Of a stretch of DNA of 64,000 nucleotides, positions 35,673 through 45,130 are shown piece by piece. Position numbers and translations under genes: made by a program. Below the pieces are notes generated by a model that saw nothing but the letters and a program-made list of their open reading frames with translations, was not told where the DNA came from and ran no database searches. Origin of the DNA: Zunongwangia atlantica 22II14-10F7 (lineage in GTDB: Bacteria > Bacteroidota > Bacteroidia > Flavobacteriales > Flavobacteriaceae); NCBI RefSeq assembly GCF_002094855.1, contig NZ_ARYN01000002.1, positions 1-64,000 on the forward strand, written 5' to 3'. Each line of letters starts with the position of its first letter. The first letter of the stretch is position 1.

Positions 35673-37898
35673 TTATTCTTCCATGTCTGGCAGGCTAAAA
35701 TAGAAAGTGGAACCCTCTCCAGGAGTTGTTTCTACCCATATCTCACCCTTATGCTTATCTACCACTTTTTTAGCGATCGAAAGTCCTATTCCAGAGCCTT
35801 TAAAATCTTCTGTGGCCACTCGTGAAAATACTTCAAAAATTTTGTCTCTATGTAAGGGATCAAACCCCACGCCATTGTCTTTGATGAAGTAAACTGTTTG
35901 GTCGTTTTCGTTTTTAAAACCTATTTCTACTAAAGGTTGCTCTTTTTTTCCGCTATACTTTAAAGCATTACTAATCAGGTTATTTACCAACTGCGAAAGC
36001 ATCCTACGGTCTCCAACGATTTTTGGTAATTTCTCTGCAACTTTTATAGTTGTTTTTGGATAATTACTTTCTGCATTTTGAGAATCGAGAGCATTTTCTA
36101 CAATTTGTTTCATCGATAACACCTGCTTAGTCAATTGTGTTTGCCCTACTTTAGAGTATGATAAAATATCGTCTATAAGTGTATCCATTTCTGAAGCTGA
36201 TCTAACAATGGTCTTTACGGCTTTTTGACTATAATCGTCTAACCTATCCATATAATGATCCTGTAAAATCCTGGCATAACCATCGATACCGCGAAGCGGA
36301 GCTCTTAAATCGTGAGACACACTATAACTAAAGGTTTCTAACTCTTTATTAGCATCTAATAACTGGTCGTTTAGACTATCAATTTTATCCTTTTGTTGCT
36401 TTACCAAAATATGAACGATGCTTTCTCTTAAACTACCAACAGCTTCAAGATCATAATCTTCCCACGGCTGTGCAACTCCGGCTACTTTCTCTGTCCAGCG
36501 CTCAAAAGATTTTCGGGGAGTTAAATATTCTATCCCATCTTTTACGTAGCCATTTTTTTCTGGATTTCCGCCCCAATTTACCGTTTCCTTAGCCTCTGGT
36601 CTAAACCACATGATAAAATTATTATCCTGCTCCCCTATTTGAACACTAAGAATTCCTGATGCGGTATTTTTAAAATCCAGTGCTTTTGGATATAAAGCAG
36701 AAATCGATTTTGTTGAAAAATAAACCTCTTTTTTAGCTAAAAATTGGTCGCATAAATATCTAATTTCAGCTTTTGTTGGTGTTTCTCCTGAAAGATAAAT
36801 TTCTCCGTCCATCACCAATGCGCCACCACCACATTCTATAAGATCTGTAAACTTTGGATCGAAACGATAAAGCGCATCTTCAATATTTTTGATTGAAGTC
36901 ATTTGCAGCACCAGCTTTTTCCTAACCTCATCAGACTTTGCTGTATTCTCTAAAAAGGTTTTTGTTGTTTTTAGCGCCAGTTTATTTGAAAAAACCTGTG
37001 TTAAAAACAAACAAGATTGTCTTTGATGGTAATTAATAAATTTAGGAGAATAATGATGGCAAGCTACTAGTCCCCACAATTCCCCATTTAGAACAATCGC
37101 AGCGGTTAAAGAAGCTCCAACTTTCATATTCTGTAAATACTCGATATGAATAGGAGAAACCGCGCGCAATTCAGAATTTGAAATATCTAAAGGTTCACCT
37201 GTTATTGGCGAAATTTCTGGAGTTATGGGAGATGCTTTATAATTCACATCACTAATAATCCTAACACCTTGCTTTAGAAAAATATCTCTTGCAGGTTTAG
37301 GTATATCGGTTGCTGGATAATGCAAACCTAACCAGCTGTCTAATTCGGGCTCTTTTACTTCAGCAACAACTTCACCGTTCCACTCTTCATCAAACTTGTA
37401 AATCATTATACGATCGTAATCGAATAAATGCTTCACAAGCAATGCAGCCTGCTGGCACATATCGTTTATAGATTCAGATTCGTCTAATTCAGTTAAAATT
37501 TTGGTTAATTGCTCCTGAAAACGAATAGGATCTAATGACTTTCCTGAAGGTTCTACATCTATAATTAAATGATCACCGGAAATTGAAGGAATGCATAAAA
37601 ACTTTTGCTCTTCGATTTTTAGTTTTTCGGGCAAAAGAGATTCATCATTTCTAAACTTCTTTTTGAAAGATTTAGCCACTTTTTTAGATAAAACCTCTTT
37701 TAAAGGTTTGCCTAAAACATCGGCATGGCGAATGCCTAAAATAGTCTCAATATTTTCACTGCATTGCGAAACATTGAAAGAATTTAAATCACAAACAACG
37801 ATAACACCATGTTCCTGAGCTTTACCTATAATATGTATAGGCTCCCTGTCGCAATTTGTGATATTTACTTCTTGTTCGCTATATGCGGTTTTGCTCAT
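35673..37898 (-). CDS. bphP: bacteriophytochrome histidine kinase
   Basis: This red/far-red light sensor kinase has 741 residues. The N-terminal Cys16 in NCDREPIHIIGKAQEHG is the expected biliverdin attachment site, followed by PAS. A GAF domain carries YPATDIPKPAR and the ACHH motif (His near 281), and a PHY domain with MWFRPE follows. The kinase part has SHDLRAPLRG (phospho-His near 529) and an ATPase with GSGIGLSIAKKVVDKH. The chromophore-making haem oxygenase and a receiver lie directly downstream, and the CheB-CheR-kinase fusion is adjacent upstream (stop and start codon abut). Confidence 0.95.
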   Translation of the reverse strand: MSKTAYSEQEVNITNCDREPIHIIGKAQEHGVIVVCDLNSFNVSQCSENIETILGIRHADVLGKPLKEVLSKKVAKSFKKKFRNDESLLPEKLKIEEQKFLCIPSISGDHLIIDVEPSGKSLDPIRFQEQLTKILTELDESESINDMCQQAALLVKHLFDYDRIMIYKFDEEWNGEVVAEVKEPELDSWLGLHYPATDIPKPARDIFLKQGVRIISDVNYKASPITPEISPITGEPLDISNSELRAVSPIHIEYLQNMKVGASLTAAIVLNGELWGLVACHHYSPKFINYHQRQSCLFLTQVFSNKLALKTTKTFLENTAKSDEVRKKLVLQMTSIKNIEDALYRFDPKFTDLIECGGGALVMDGEIYLSGETPTKAEIRYLCDQFLAKKEVYFSTKSISALYPKALDFKNTASGILSVQIGEQDNNFIMWFRPEAKETVNWGGNPEKNGYVKDGIEYLTPRKSFERWTEKVAGVAQPWEDYDLEAVGSLRESIVHILVKQQKDKIDSLNDQLLDANKELETFSYSVSHDLRAPLRGIDGYARILQDHYMDRLDDYSQKAVKTIVRSASEMDTLIDDILSYSKVGQTQLTKQVLSMKQIVENALDSQNAESNYPKTTIKVAEKLPKIVGDRRMLSQLVNNLISNALKYSGKKEQPLVEIGFKNENDQTVYFIKDNGVGFDPLHRDKIFEVFSRVATEDFKGSGIGLSIAKKVVDKHKGEIWVETTPGEGSTFYFSLPDMEE

Positions 37899-40800
37899 TT
37901 ATTTTGCTTTGATTTTGAAATAAAATGTGCTACCTACACCTGGTTGCGAATCTACCCAAATCGAACCACCATGTAATATCACAATCTTATGTACGTGTGC
38001 CAATCCTACTCCGGTTCCTTCGTACTTCTCTTCTGTTGGTACACGGTTAAAAATGGTGAATATATTTTTTTGATCTTCTTCAGAAATACCAATTCCGTTA
38101 TCCATTATAGAGAATACCCAATATTCATCTTCCTGATATGCTGAAATTCGAACTTCTGGAGTCTTATCTTTTGCACAATACTTTAAAGCATTACTTAAAA
38201 GGTTCTGGAATAAAAGACGCATTTCAACTTCGTAAACCTTTAGTTTTGGCAAACTACCAATATGTACTTTTGCCTGAGTATCTTTTATTCGCTTGGTAAG
38301 ATCGTATTTTACAACCTCTACAAGTTCTCTTGTATCTACCAGTTTTTTCTTTGTATTTCTACCAATACGGGAATGCTCTAATAAAGCTTTTATCTGTGCT
38401 GATAAACGATCTGAAGCTTCGTCGATATACTGAATATAATCTTTTCCTTTTTGATCTAATTTATCTGAATAAATCTTTCCTAAGATATCACTACCAAATT
38501 TAATAGTGCTTAGAGGTTCCTGAAGGTCATGAGAACAAATGGAGACAAATTGCTCTAAATCGTGATTGGCTCTCTCCAGATCTTTCTTTTGTTGCTGCAG
38601 TTCTTCCTGAGCCTGTTTTAATGCTGAAATATCTACACAGGTAAATCTATTGGTAATCCCGTTACCATTTTCGTCAAGCTCTACGGTAGAGTTCATAATT
38701 ACCGGAACAATTTTACCTGTTTTGGTAACCATATCCTGCTCTACATTCTTAAGCTCTCCTTTTTCCTGAAATAATTTATTAAGACGTAATGCTCTTAGTT
38801 TTGATTCATCTTCGTAAAACTCGTAAATAGGTTTCCCAATGATATCTTCTTTAGAATCGTATTCTAATTTCTCTACTGCCTCCTGGTTACATTGTACAAT
38901 TTCTGAAGTTTTTGGATCTACACTAAAATGTAAAACCGGATCTTCCTCATAGAAAGATTTAAATCTTCTCTCACTAGCCAATAATTTATTCTTAGCTTTT
39001 TGCAATGATTCAATATCTACAAAAGTAATTACGATACCTTCAGTATTATCTTCTCCATTTCTAAAAGGAGAAATACGTTGCAGGTAATTCCTACCTTCTT
39101 TAGAAAGAATATTACGTTCCAGGATTTTCCCGGTTTCCATCACTTTATTACAACGATCTACCAGTCCTTTACCTCTATTTACCCCAAAATTAGTGGTAAA
39201 ATTATCTATAGGCCTGCCAATATCACTGTTTATCAAGCTAAAGTGCTTTTTAATGGCTGGAGTGAATTTTCTAATTCTTAAATCGCTATCTAAGAAAATA
39301 GTACCAATATTGGTAGATTCAAGAAGATTATTCATATCGGCATTAAGCTGAGCTAGCTCGTCCATTTTCTGGATATTCTCAGCATTTACCGTATTAATTT
39401 CTTCGTTTACACTTTGCAGCTCTTCATTAGTACTTTGCAACTCTTCATTAGAGGCCAATAATTCTTCATTTGCAGCCTGTAATTCTTCATTACTGGTTTC
39501 TATTTCTTCAAGTGAAGTTTGTAGTTCTTCTTTTGTTTTCTTTAGCTCTTCTTCAAGTTCTGCAATGTATTCCTGAGTTCGGCCATTTATCGTAACCTGC
39601 TCTACTTCGATAGTATCTTCTTCCTTAACTTCTTTTTCGATAAAAGTTAGAACGAAGTTATTCTCGTTATCCAGATTTTTTGGTTTAAAAGGCTTCACTA
39701 CAATATCCAGCTTCATCACGCTACCATCAGCCTCTTTTACTATAGCATCGTGATAAACTACACGTTTTTTTTCTTTCGAGGATTTTTTAGTTGTAGACTG
39801 TACAACATGCTTAAGATCTTTATTAAGCATCTCGACAAGGTTGGTTGTAAATCCAGATACGGGAAGATTAGCGTATTTTCTAAATTCGCCAACAGCTTCC
39901 ATAATATTAAATTCTGAATCTACATATACACTGGCAGCTCCAAACTGCTCCATAATCGCCTCATTAAGTTCATTTACAAACTTTTGCTTACTATTATTAT
40001 AAGTGCGATTATCTGTGTATCTAGGTGAACGACTCTTTTCTTCGTAATCTATATGCGGTCTACCGGTAGTAGATCTTAAATTTTGAGTTCGAATGCGTGA
40101 TCTTGGATGTACATTTCTAAAAATCTTCCATTTTCTACTAATGTCCTCAAAAGAATCTCTATGCGAGGTCACACTTTCGCTTGTTCCTAAAACAAGGAAA
40201 CCGTATTCTCTTAAGGCATAATGCAGCACATCCATTGTTTTCTTTTGGATCGTAGACTGAAAATAAATAAGCAGATTACGGCAAAGCACCATATCCATAT
40301 TACTGAATGGTGGATTTTTAATAATGTTATGTTTAGAGAAAATAACCATACGTCTTATTTTCTCTACAATTTGATATCCTTCTGGCTTTTTAATGAAGAA
40401 TTTCTTTAGGAACTTATCTTCTACATTGGCAACAATACTTTCTGAGTAAATTCCGGCGCTACCAATATCCAAATGCTCTTGTGAAATATCTGTGGCAAAA
40501 ATCTTAATTTCCAGCATTTTATCCTGCCGCTGCATTTCTTCATGAAGCAACATCGCCAAAGAATAAGCCTCTTCTCCTGTACTACAACCTACATCCCAAA
40601 TTTTAAGAACTTCGTTATCTTTTTTAGATTCTACAAGTTCTGGAACAATATCATCTGCAATGATTTCCCAAACCCTTTGATCTCTAAAAAAGTTAGTAAC
40701 CCCAATTAAAAACTCCCGGTATAGCATGGGAATTTCTTCATCGTTATGCAAAAGCATATCGTAATATTCTTCTAAGCTACTACAACCACTAACATTTACT

Positions 40801-41558
40801 CTTCTGGCAACCCTTCTGGCCAATGTAGAATATTTATATTCTCTAAAATCGAGACCTGTTTTTTCGTCGATTAAGTGAAGAATTTTGGAAATGGTTTTTT
40901 GATCAAATTCAACATCATGATTTTCAATATCAAAAATAAGAGGAGCATTGATAAATTTTCTTAGCTCTTCTCCCATCTCTTCTACTGGTAGAATATAATC
41001 TACAAGACCTGTTTGTATGGCACTTTGTGGCATCCCATCGAATTTTGCCTGCTCGGGATCCTGTACCATTACCATCCCATCTTTTTCTTTAACAGCCCTA
41101 ATTCCACGTGTACCATCACTTCCCGTACCGCTTAGAATAACAGCAATCGCTTTATCCTTTTTGTATTGCGAAAGCGATTCTAAGAACATATCTATAGGAA
41201 GGTTAAGATGTGCCCGTTCTGGTTTTTCTACCAGTTTTAAACAACCATCTTCTACCAGAAGATTACATTTTGGCGGAATAAGGTAAACGGTTTTTTCTTC
41301 CATTTCCATTCCGTCCTTAATCTGTTTGATAGGGAATTTGGTAGATTTTGCCAGCAATTCTCCCATCATACTTTTGTAATCTGGAGATAAATGTTGGATC
41401 ACCACATAGGTATTATTATCTTCTTCAGGAATCCCATTAAAAAATGCTTTTAAAGCCTCCAGGCCTCCAGCGCTTGCCCCTACGGCAATAATTCTGGATT
41501 TAGCATTTTTATTCTGTCTTGGTTTTACCTTTGGTGTTAGTTTGTTATTTCTAGTCAT
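37899..41558 (-). CDS. CheB-CheR-PAS-histidine kinase fusion protein
   Basis: The chosen start [10 protein letters not shown] (41558) gives 1219 residues; an upstream frame extension to 41660 runs through promoter-like DNA and is unlikely. Domains in order are: CheB methylesterase ([12 protein letters not shown], near residue 25), CheR methyltransferase ([15 protein letters not shown]), a PAS region, and a long coiled coil with repeated NEELQ units (about 660-740). Two more PAS domains and a kinase core with [12 protein letters not shown] (His near 1009) and [11 protein letters not shown] complete the protein. No chemoreceptors are encoded nearby, so the methylation domains probably do not serve classical chemotaxis. 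Adjacent phytochrome genes suggest a joint light response. Confidence 0.9.
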   Translation of the reverse strand: MTRNNKLTPKVKPRQNKNAKSRIIAVGASAGGLEALKAFFNGIPEEDNNTYVVIQHLSPDYKSMMGELLAKSTKFPIKQIKDGMEMEEKTVYLIPPKCNLLVEDGCLKLVEKPERAHLNLPIDMFLESLSQYKKDKAIAVILSGTGSDGTRGIRAVKEKDGMVMVQDPEQAKFDGMPQSAIQTGLVDYILPVEEMGEELRKFINAPLIFDIENHDVEFDQKTISKILHLIDEKTGLDFREYKYSTLARRVARRVNVSGCSSLEEYYDMLLHNDEEIPMLYREFLIGVTNFFRDQRVWEIIADDIVPELVESKKDNEVLKIWDVGCSTGEEAYSLAMLLHEEMQRQDKMLEIKIFATDISQEHLDIGSAGIYSESIVANVEDKFLKKFFIKKPEGYQIVEKIRRMVIFSKHNIIKNPPFSNMDMVLCRNLLIYFQSTIQKKTMDVLHYALREYGFLVLGTSESVTSHRDSFEDISRKWKIFRNVHPRSRIRTQNLRSTTGRPHIDYEEKSRSPRYTDNRTYNNSKQKFVNELNEAIMEQFGAASVYVDSEFNIMEAVGEFRKYANLPVSGFTTNLVEMLNKDLKHVVQSTTKKSSKEKKRVVYHDAIVKEADGSVMKLDIVVKPFKPKNLDNENNFVLTFIEKEVKEEDTIEVEQVTINGRTQEYIAELEEELKKTKEELQTSLEEIETSNEELQAANEELLASNEELQSTNEELQSVNEEINTVNAENIQKMDELAQLNADMNNLLESTNIGTIFLDSDLRIRKFTPAIKKHFSLINSDIGRPIDNFTTNFGVNRGKGLVDRCNKVMETGKILERNILSKEGRNYLQRISPFRNGEDNTEGIVITFVDIESLQKAKNKLLASERRFKSFYEEDPVLHFSVDPKTSEIVQCNQEAVEKLEYDSKEDIIGKPIYEFYEDESKLRALRLNKLFQEKGELKNVEQDMVTKTGKIVPVIMNSTVELDENGNGITNRFTCVDISALKQAQEELQQQKKDLERANHDLEQFVSICSHDLQEPLSTIKFGSDILGKIYSDKLDQKGKDYIQYIDEASDRLSAQIKALLEHSRIGRNTKKKLVDTRELVEVVKYDLTKRIKDTQAKVHIGSLPKLKVYEVEMRLLFQNLLSNALKYCAKDKTPEVRISAYQEDEYWVFSIMDNGIGISEEDQKNIFTIFNRVPTEEKYEGTGVGLAHVHKIVILHGGSIWVDSQPGVGSTFYFKIKAK

Positions 41559-41577
41559 TGAATTTTTTGGGCAGTAG

Positions 41578-41591
41578 TTTACACGTGTAAA
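41578..41591. promoter_or_regulatory. 14-bp palindrome before the CheB-CheR kinase gene
   Basis: TTTACACGTGTAAA is a perfect palindrome 20 bp upstream of the start codon. It lies just downstream of the -7 box at 41595-41602 (minus strand), over the expected transcription start, where a repressor would act. Confidence 0.5.
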
Positions 41592-41594
41592 TGT

Positions 41595-41602
41595 CAAATA
41601 TA
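41595..41602 (-). promoter_or_regulatory. -7 box of the CheB-CheR kinase / phytochrome operon
   Basis: TATATTTG on the minus strand matches TAnnTTTG. A weak inverted repeat AGTAC-N5-GTACT at 41613-41627 lies upstream, near the -33 region. Confidence 0.5.
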
Positions 41603-42106
41603 TTGGATAAAAAGTACATTGTGTACTACAAATGCTTTTAAAATGCACGTTATCCACCACATTTTTATCACTTCTAAATAGAAGGTTCCCAATAATTTCC
41701 TGCCAGCTTAACAGTTGCTTTTGTCAGTTCGGCAGCTATAAGAAATAACTATACACCATAGTAATTTTCAATATAAAGATTTCACCCCATTAATACCTTC
41801 ATTTTATTATGAAAATTTAACATCTAAAAAAACAGGAGTTTGGAGCACTTTCTCTTTCAAAATCAGCATAAAATAACAGTTACAGCTTATTATATCACTG
41901 AAATTATTAAAATAAAACTTCATTTTTTTTGCTATTCTTTAACCCTTATTGAGATTTTGTTAAAACAATTTCAGCCTAAATTAAAAGAGTTTAAAAATAA
42001 TAGTGTCAAAATATTTTTTTGGCTCGCACGGTCTTTGTGCAATAAAAGGCAAGTTTAACTTAATATCGTGGCAGAAAGCCACACAACAAAATTGAAAAAC
42101 ACAGAA
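41603..42106. other. AT-rich divergent intergenic region before proC
   Basis: About 500 bp separate the phytochrome operon from proC. No credible gene is present; open frames here are low-complexity. The only structured items seen are the two inverted repeats near 41578-41627 and the sigma-54-like sequence at 42024-42038. Confidence 0.55.
42024..42038 (+). promoter_or_regulatory. possible sigma-54-like promoter of the pro operon
   Basis: TCGCACG-GTCT-TTGT matches the -24/-12 consensus TGGCACG-N4-TTGC at 9 of 11 fixed positions. The mismatches fall in the two most conserved doublets (GG and GC), so the call is weak. Confidence 0.2.
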
Positions 42107-42913
42107 ATGAAAGTATTAGTTATTGGAGCAGGAAATATGGGACTTACTTATGCCGAAGGTATGGCAAAAAGTAGTCTTCTAAATCGAAGAAATCTAATGA
42201 TCTTCGATAAGTCTGCTGAAGTTATTACCGACTTAAGTAAAGTAGACCATTTTGATGTTTTCGATAAAGTAGAGCACTGCCTTCCTCAGGCAGATATAGT
42301 ATTTCTGGCTGTAAAACCTTACCATATTGACGGTTTGTTTGAAGAAATTAAACCAATGGTAAATGATGAGCAAATATTCGTTTCCCTAATGGCAGGGGTA
42401 ACTATAAAAACCATTCAAGATGGTTTAGGAGTGAAAAAGGTTGTACGATCTATGCCTAATTTGCCAGCTCAGGTTGGTAAAGGTGTAACATCTTACACTG
42501 CGGCTAAAGAGGTTTCTAGAGTAGAACTGCTAATGGTAAGAAATCTTCTAGATACCACCGGAGAGTCTATTAAAGTTGAAAACGAAAAATTTATCGATGC
42601 TTCAACTGGTATTAGTGGTAGTGGTCCAGCTTATGTATTTTATTTTATGGGATCTATGTTAGAAGCTGCTCTTAAAATGGGATTCTCAGAAAATGACAGT
42701 AGAGTTCTTGTAAGTCAGACTTTTGAAGGTGCCGTTGAACTTTTTAACCAGCATGATCTTTCACCAGATACCTGGATGGAAAGAGTTGCTTCCAAAGGTG
42801 GTACTACCCGTGCAGCACTAGATTCTATGGACGATAACAACGTTAAAGAACTAATTAAAGAAGCTGCCTATGCTGCATTTGACCGTGCAGTAGAACTAGG
42901 GGAAGGCAAATAA
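42107..42913 (+). CDS. proC: pyrroline-5-carboxylate reductase
   Basis: This enzyme performs the last step of proline synthesis, reducing pyrroline-5-carboxylate with NAD(P)H. From the ATG at 42107 the protein begins MKVLVIGAGNMG, placing the Rossmann motif at the N-terminus as usual (268 residues). An in-frame start at 42068 would add 13 residues. Family motifs include AVKPYHI, SLMAGV, RSMPNLPAQVGKG and the C-terminal signature GISGSGPAYVF...KGGTTRAALDSM. It is the first gene of proC-proB-proA. Confidence 0.94.
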   Translation: MKVLVIGAGNMGLTYAEGMAKSSLLNRRNLMIFDKSAEVITDLSKVDHFDVFDKVEHCLPQADIVFLAVKPYHIDGLFEEIKPMVNDEQIFVSLMAGVTIKTIQDGLGVKKVVRSMPNLPAQVGKGVTSYTAAKEVSRVELLMVRNLLDTTGESIKVENEKFIDASTGISGSGPAYVFYFMGSMLEAALKMGFSENDSRVLVSQTFEGAVELFNQHDLSPDTWMERVASKGGTTRAALDSMDDNNVKELIKEAAYAAFDRAVELGEGK

Positions 42914-42942
42914 TCTACTAACTAACACTATCAAACTTAATA

Positions 42943-43719
42943 ATGGAAAATAAGAAAAAAAGAATCGTTGTAAAAGTTGGAACTAACGTAATGACCAACA
43001 AAGACAACAGAATTTTAGGGCCTGTTCTAAAACATTTAGTAGAACAAATATCAGAACTTTATGAAGAAGATATTATGACCGTTCTGGTATCCTCGGGTTC
43101 TGCAATTGCAGGTAAAGAAATTCTTGGAGAAATTAATGTACACGATCCTTCTAAAAGAAGACAGGTATATTCTTCAGTAGGACAACCAAGAATGATGAGA
43201 CATTACTACGGAATTTTTCATGATTATGGTATGCGTTGTGCCCAGGTTCTTGCTACAAAAAGAGATTTTAGTCCGGGAATTCATAGAGAAAACATGATTA
43301 ACTGCTATGAATCTTTACTTTCTGAAGGTATTATTCCTATCGCAAACGAAGATGATGCGGTTTCTGTTACCATGTCGATGTTCTCTGATAATGATGAGCT
43401 AGCAAGTTTAGTTGCCGAATTGATCGGTGCAGATTCGTTAATAATTCTTAGTGATACAGACGGACTTTATACTGGACATCCAGATGATGATGATTCAGAA
43501 AAACTGAATAAAGTTCAGATCGACCAAAACGTTGAGAAATATGTTCAGGAATCTGATAAAGGTGAAGGTGAAGGTCGTGGCGGAATGGAGTCTAAAATTA
43601 AGATTGCCAAAGAAACTGCTGCTAAAAACATCACCACTTACATTGCCAATGGAAAACGCCATAATGTAATTTTGGATATTATGAATGGTAAACCAGTTGG
43701 AACTAAGTTTACATCATAA
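42943..43719 (+). CDS. proB: glutamate 5-kinase, short form
   Basis: ProB phosphorylates glutamate to start proline synthesis. The amino-acid kinase fold is clear: VVKVGTNVM at the start, LVSSGSAIAGKE, IANEDDAVSV, SDTDGLYTGHP and GRGGMESKIKIAKE. At 258 residues it lacks the C-terminal PUA domain of the E. coli enzyme, a common state in Bacteroidota. It lies 29 bp after proC and 78 bp before proA. Confidence 0.94.
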   Translation: MENKKKRIVVKVGTNVMTNKDNRILGPVLKHLVEQISELYEEDIMTVLVSSGSAIAGKEILGEINVHDPSKRRQVYSSVGQPRMMRHYYGIFHDYGMRCAQVLATKRDFSPGIHRENMINCYESLLSEGIIPIANEDDAVSVTMSMFSDNDELASLVAELIGADSLIILSDTDGLYTGHPDDDDSEKLNKVQIDQNVEKYVQESDKGEGEGRGGMESKIKIAKETAAKNITTYIANGKRHNVILDIMNGKPVGTKFTS

Positions 43720-43797
43720 GCATTCCAAAAAAGCAGCTCTAAAATATACAAACCTGGTAAAACGGGTAATTAACTAATTAAACTTAAAGCAGATAAA

Positions 43798-44997
43798 ATG
43801 ATACTTTTAAATTCAGATAAAAAAAATAATGTTTTAAAATCCATGATGCGAATTTTGGATGAAAAACGAGCAGAAATTATCGCAGAAAATAAAAAGGATC
43901 TTGAAGCTTTTGGAGAAGGAGATCAGGCGATGTACGATCGTTTGGTTTGTGACGATAAGAAGGTGGATGGTATGATTACTTCAGTAAAAGAAGTAATGGA
44001 ACAGGAAGATCCTGTAGGACAAACTATCGAGCATAGGAGACTTGATACTGGTCTTGATATTACTAATAAAACAGCTCCTTTTGGAAACATCATGATTATT
44101 TACGAATCTAGACCAGATGTTACCATCGAGGCCGCTGTGCTTGCTTTTAAAGCAAATAATAAAATTTACCTTAAAGGTGGTAAAGAAGCGATTAACAGTA
44201 ATAAAATTCTTGTAGAATGCTGGCATGAGGCGCTTAAAGAAAATGATCTAAGTTCAGATTGGATAGAGTTATTGCACCTTAGCCGTCCAGAGACTCAGGA
44301 ATTTCTTAAAAATCCACCGGTACAATTAGACTTAATCGTACCAAGAGGTGGTGAGCGTTTAATTGGATTCGTAAAAGAACACGCAACTGGTGCAGTTTTA
44401 GTTAGTGGTAGAGGAAACAACTTCCTTTATGTTTCTAAAAATGCTGATTTTGAAACCGCTAAAAAAGTGATGCTAAATGCGAAAATCGATAAAATTTCGG
44501 GTTGTAATGCATTAGATAAAGTTCTTGTAGATGTTAACCTTCCAGATTACGAAGCTAAAATAAAAGAACTGCAGGAAATGTTCAAAGAAAATGAAGTAAA
44601 CATCTTAGTAGATGATGATGTAAAAAAAGTGCTTAGCGATGAGGAAAGCATTCCATCTGAATCTACCTGGTACGAAGAGTTTCTTGCTATGAAGATCGTA
44701 ATTGGTAGTATTGACGGTTTAGATGCTGCGATCGAAAAGATCAACAAATATTCTGGTGGACACTCAGCTTCTATTATTACCACAGATAAAGAAGAAGCGA
44801 TTAAATTTATGGAACAGGTAGATAGTGCTGCCGTTTATCATAATGCTTCAACCAGATTTACTGATGGCGGACAAATGGGTGTTGGTGCAGAGCTGGCAAT
44901 TAGTACAGATAAGCTTCACCATAGAGGACCATTAGGATTAAAACAGTTAACTACAAATAAATATTATGTGCTTGGTGACGGGCATATTAGAGCATAA
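43798..44997 (+). CDS. proA: gamma-glutamyl phosphate reductase
   Basis: ProA reduces glutamyl-5-phosphate to the semialdehyde, an aldehyde-dehydrogenase-fold reaction. The protein has 399 residues. The conserved block IYESRPDVTIEAAVLAFKANN is present, as are VPRGGERLIGF and the catalytic Cys region KISGCNALDKVLVD. The C-terminal end carries VYHNASTRFTDGGQMGVGAELAIST. It is the last gene of the proline operon, closed by the terminator at 45021-45048. Confidence 0.95.
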   Translation: MILLNSDKKNNVLKSMMRILDEKRAEIIAENKKDLEAFGEGDQAMYDRLVCDDKKVDGMITSVKEVMEQEDPVGQTIEHRRLDTGLDITNKTAPFGNIMIIYESRPDVTIEAAVLAFKANNKIYLKGGKEAINSNKILVECWHEALKENDLSSDWIELLHLSRPETQEFLKNPPVQLDLIVPRGGERLIGFVKEHATGAVLVSGRGNNFLYVSKNADFETAKKVMLNAKIDKISGCNALDKVLVDVNLPDYEAKIKELQEMFKENEVNILVDDDVKKVLSDEESIPSESTWYEEFLAMKIVIGSIDGLDAAIEKINKYSGGHSASIITTDKEEAIKFMEQVDSAAVYHNASTRFTDGGQMGVGAELAISTDKLHHRGPLGLKQLTTNKYYVLGDGHIRA

Positions 44998-45020
44998 TTT
45001 TCATTATAAATGGAAAAACA

Positions 45021-45048
45021 AAAAGGGTGACAAGATTGTCACCCTTTT
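45021..45048 (+). terminator. Rho-independent terminator of the pro operon
   Basis: AAAAGGGTGACA and TGTCACCCTTTT make a perfect 12-bp stem with loop AGAT. The A/T ends would let it work in both directions. Confidence 0.92.
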
Positions 45049-45130
45049 TAATGTCTTAAATTCGAAAAAATGGATACTAAAATGTAACTATTTGAGTTTT
45101 TAATAGTCCAATAAGAAAGATAAAATAAAC

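Noticed and set aside
41840-42058. 72-codon frame before proC
   Set aside because: Low-complexity Phe/Ile/Lys-rich translation in AT-rich spacer DNA with no family features and no spacing logic to proC.
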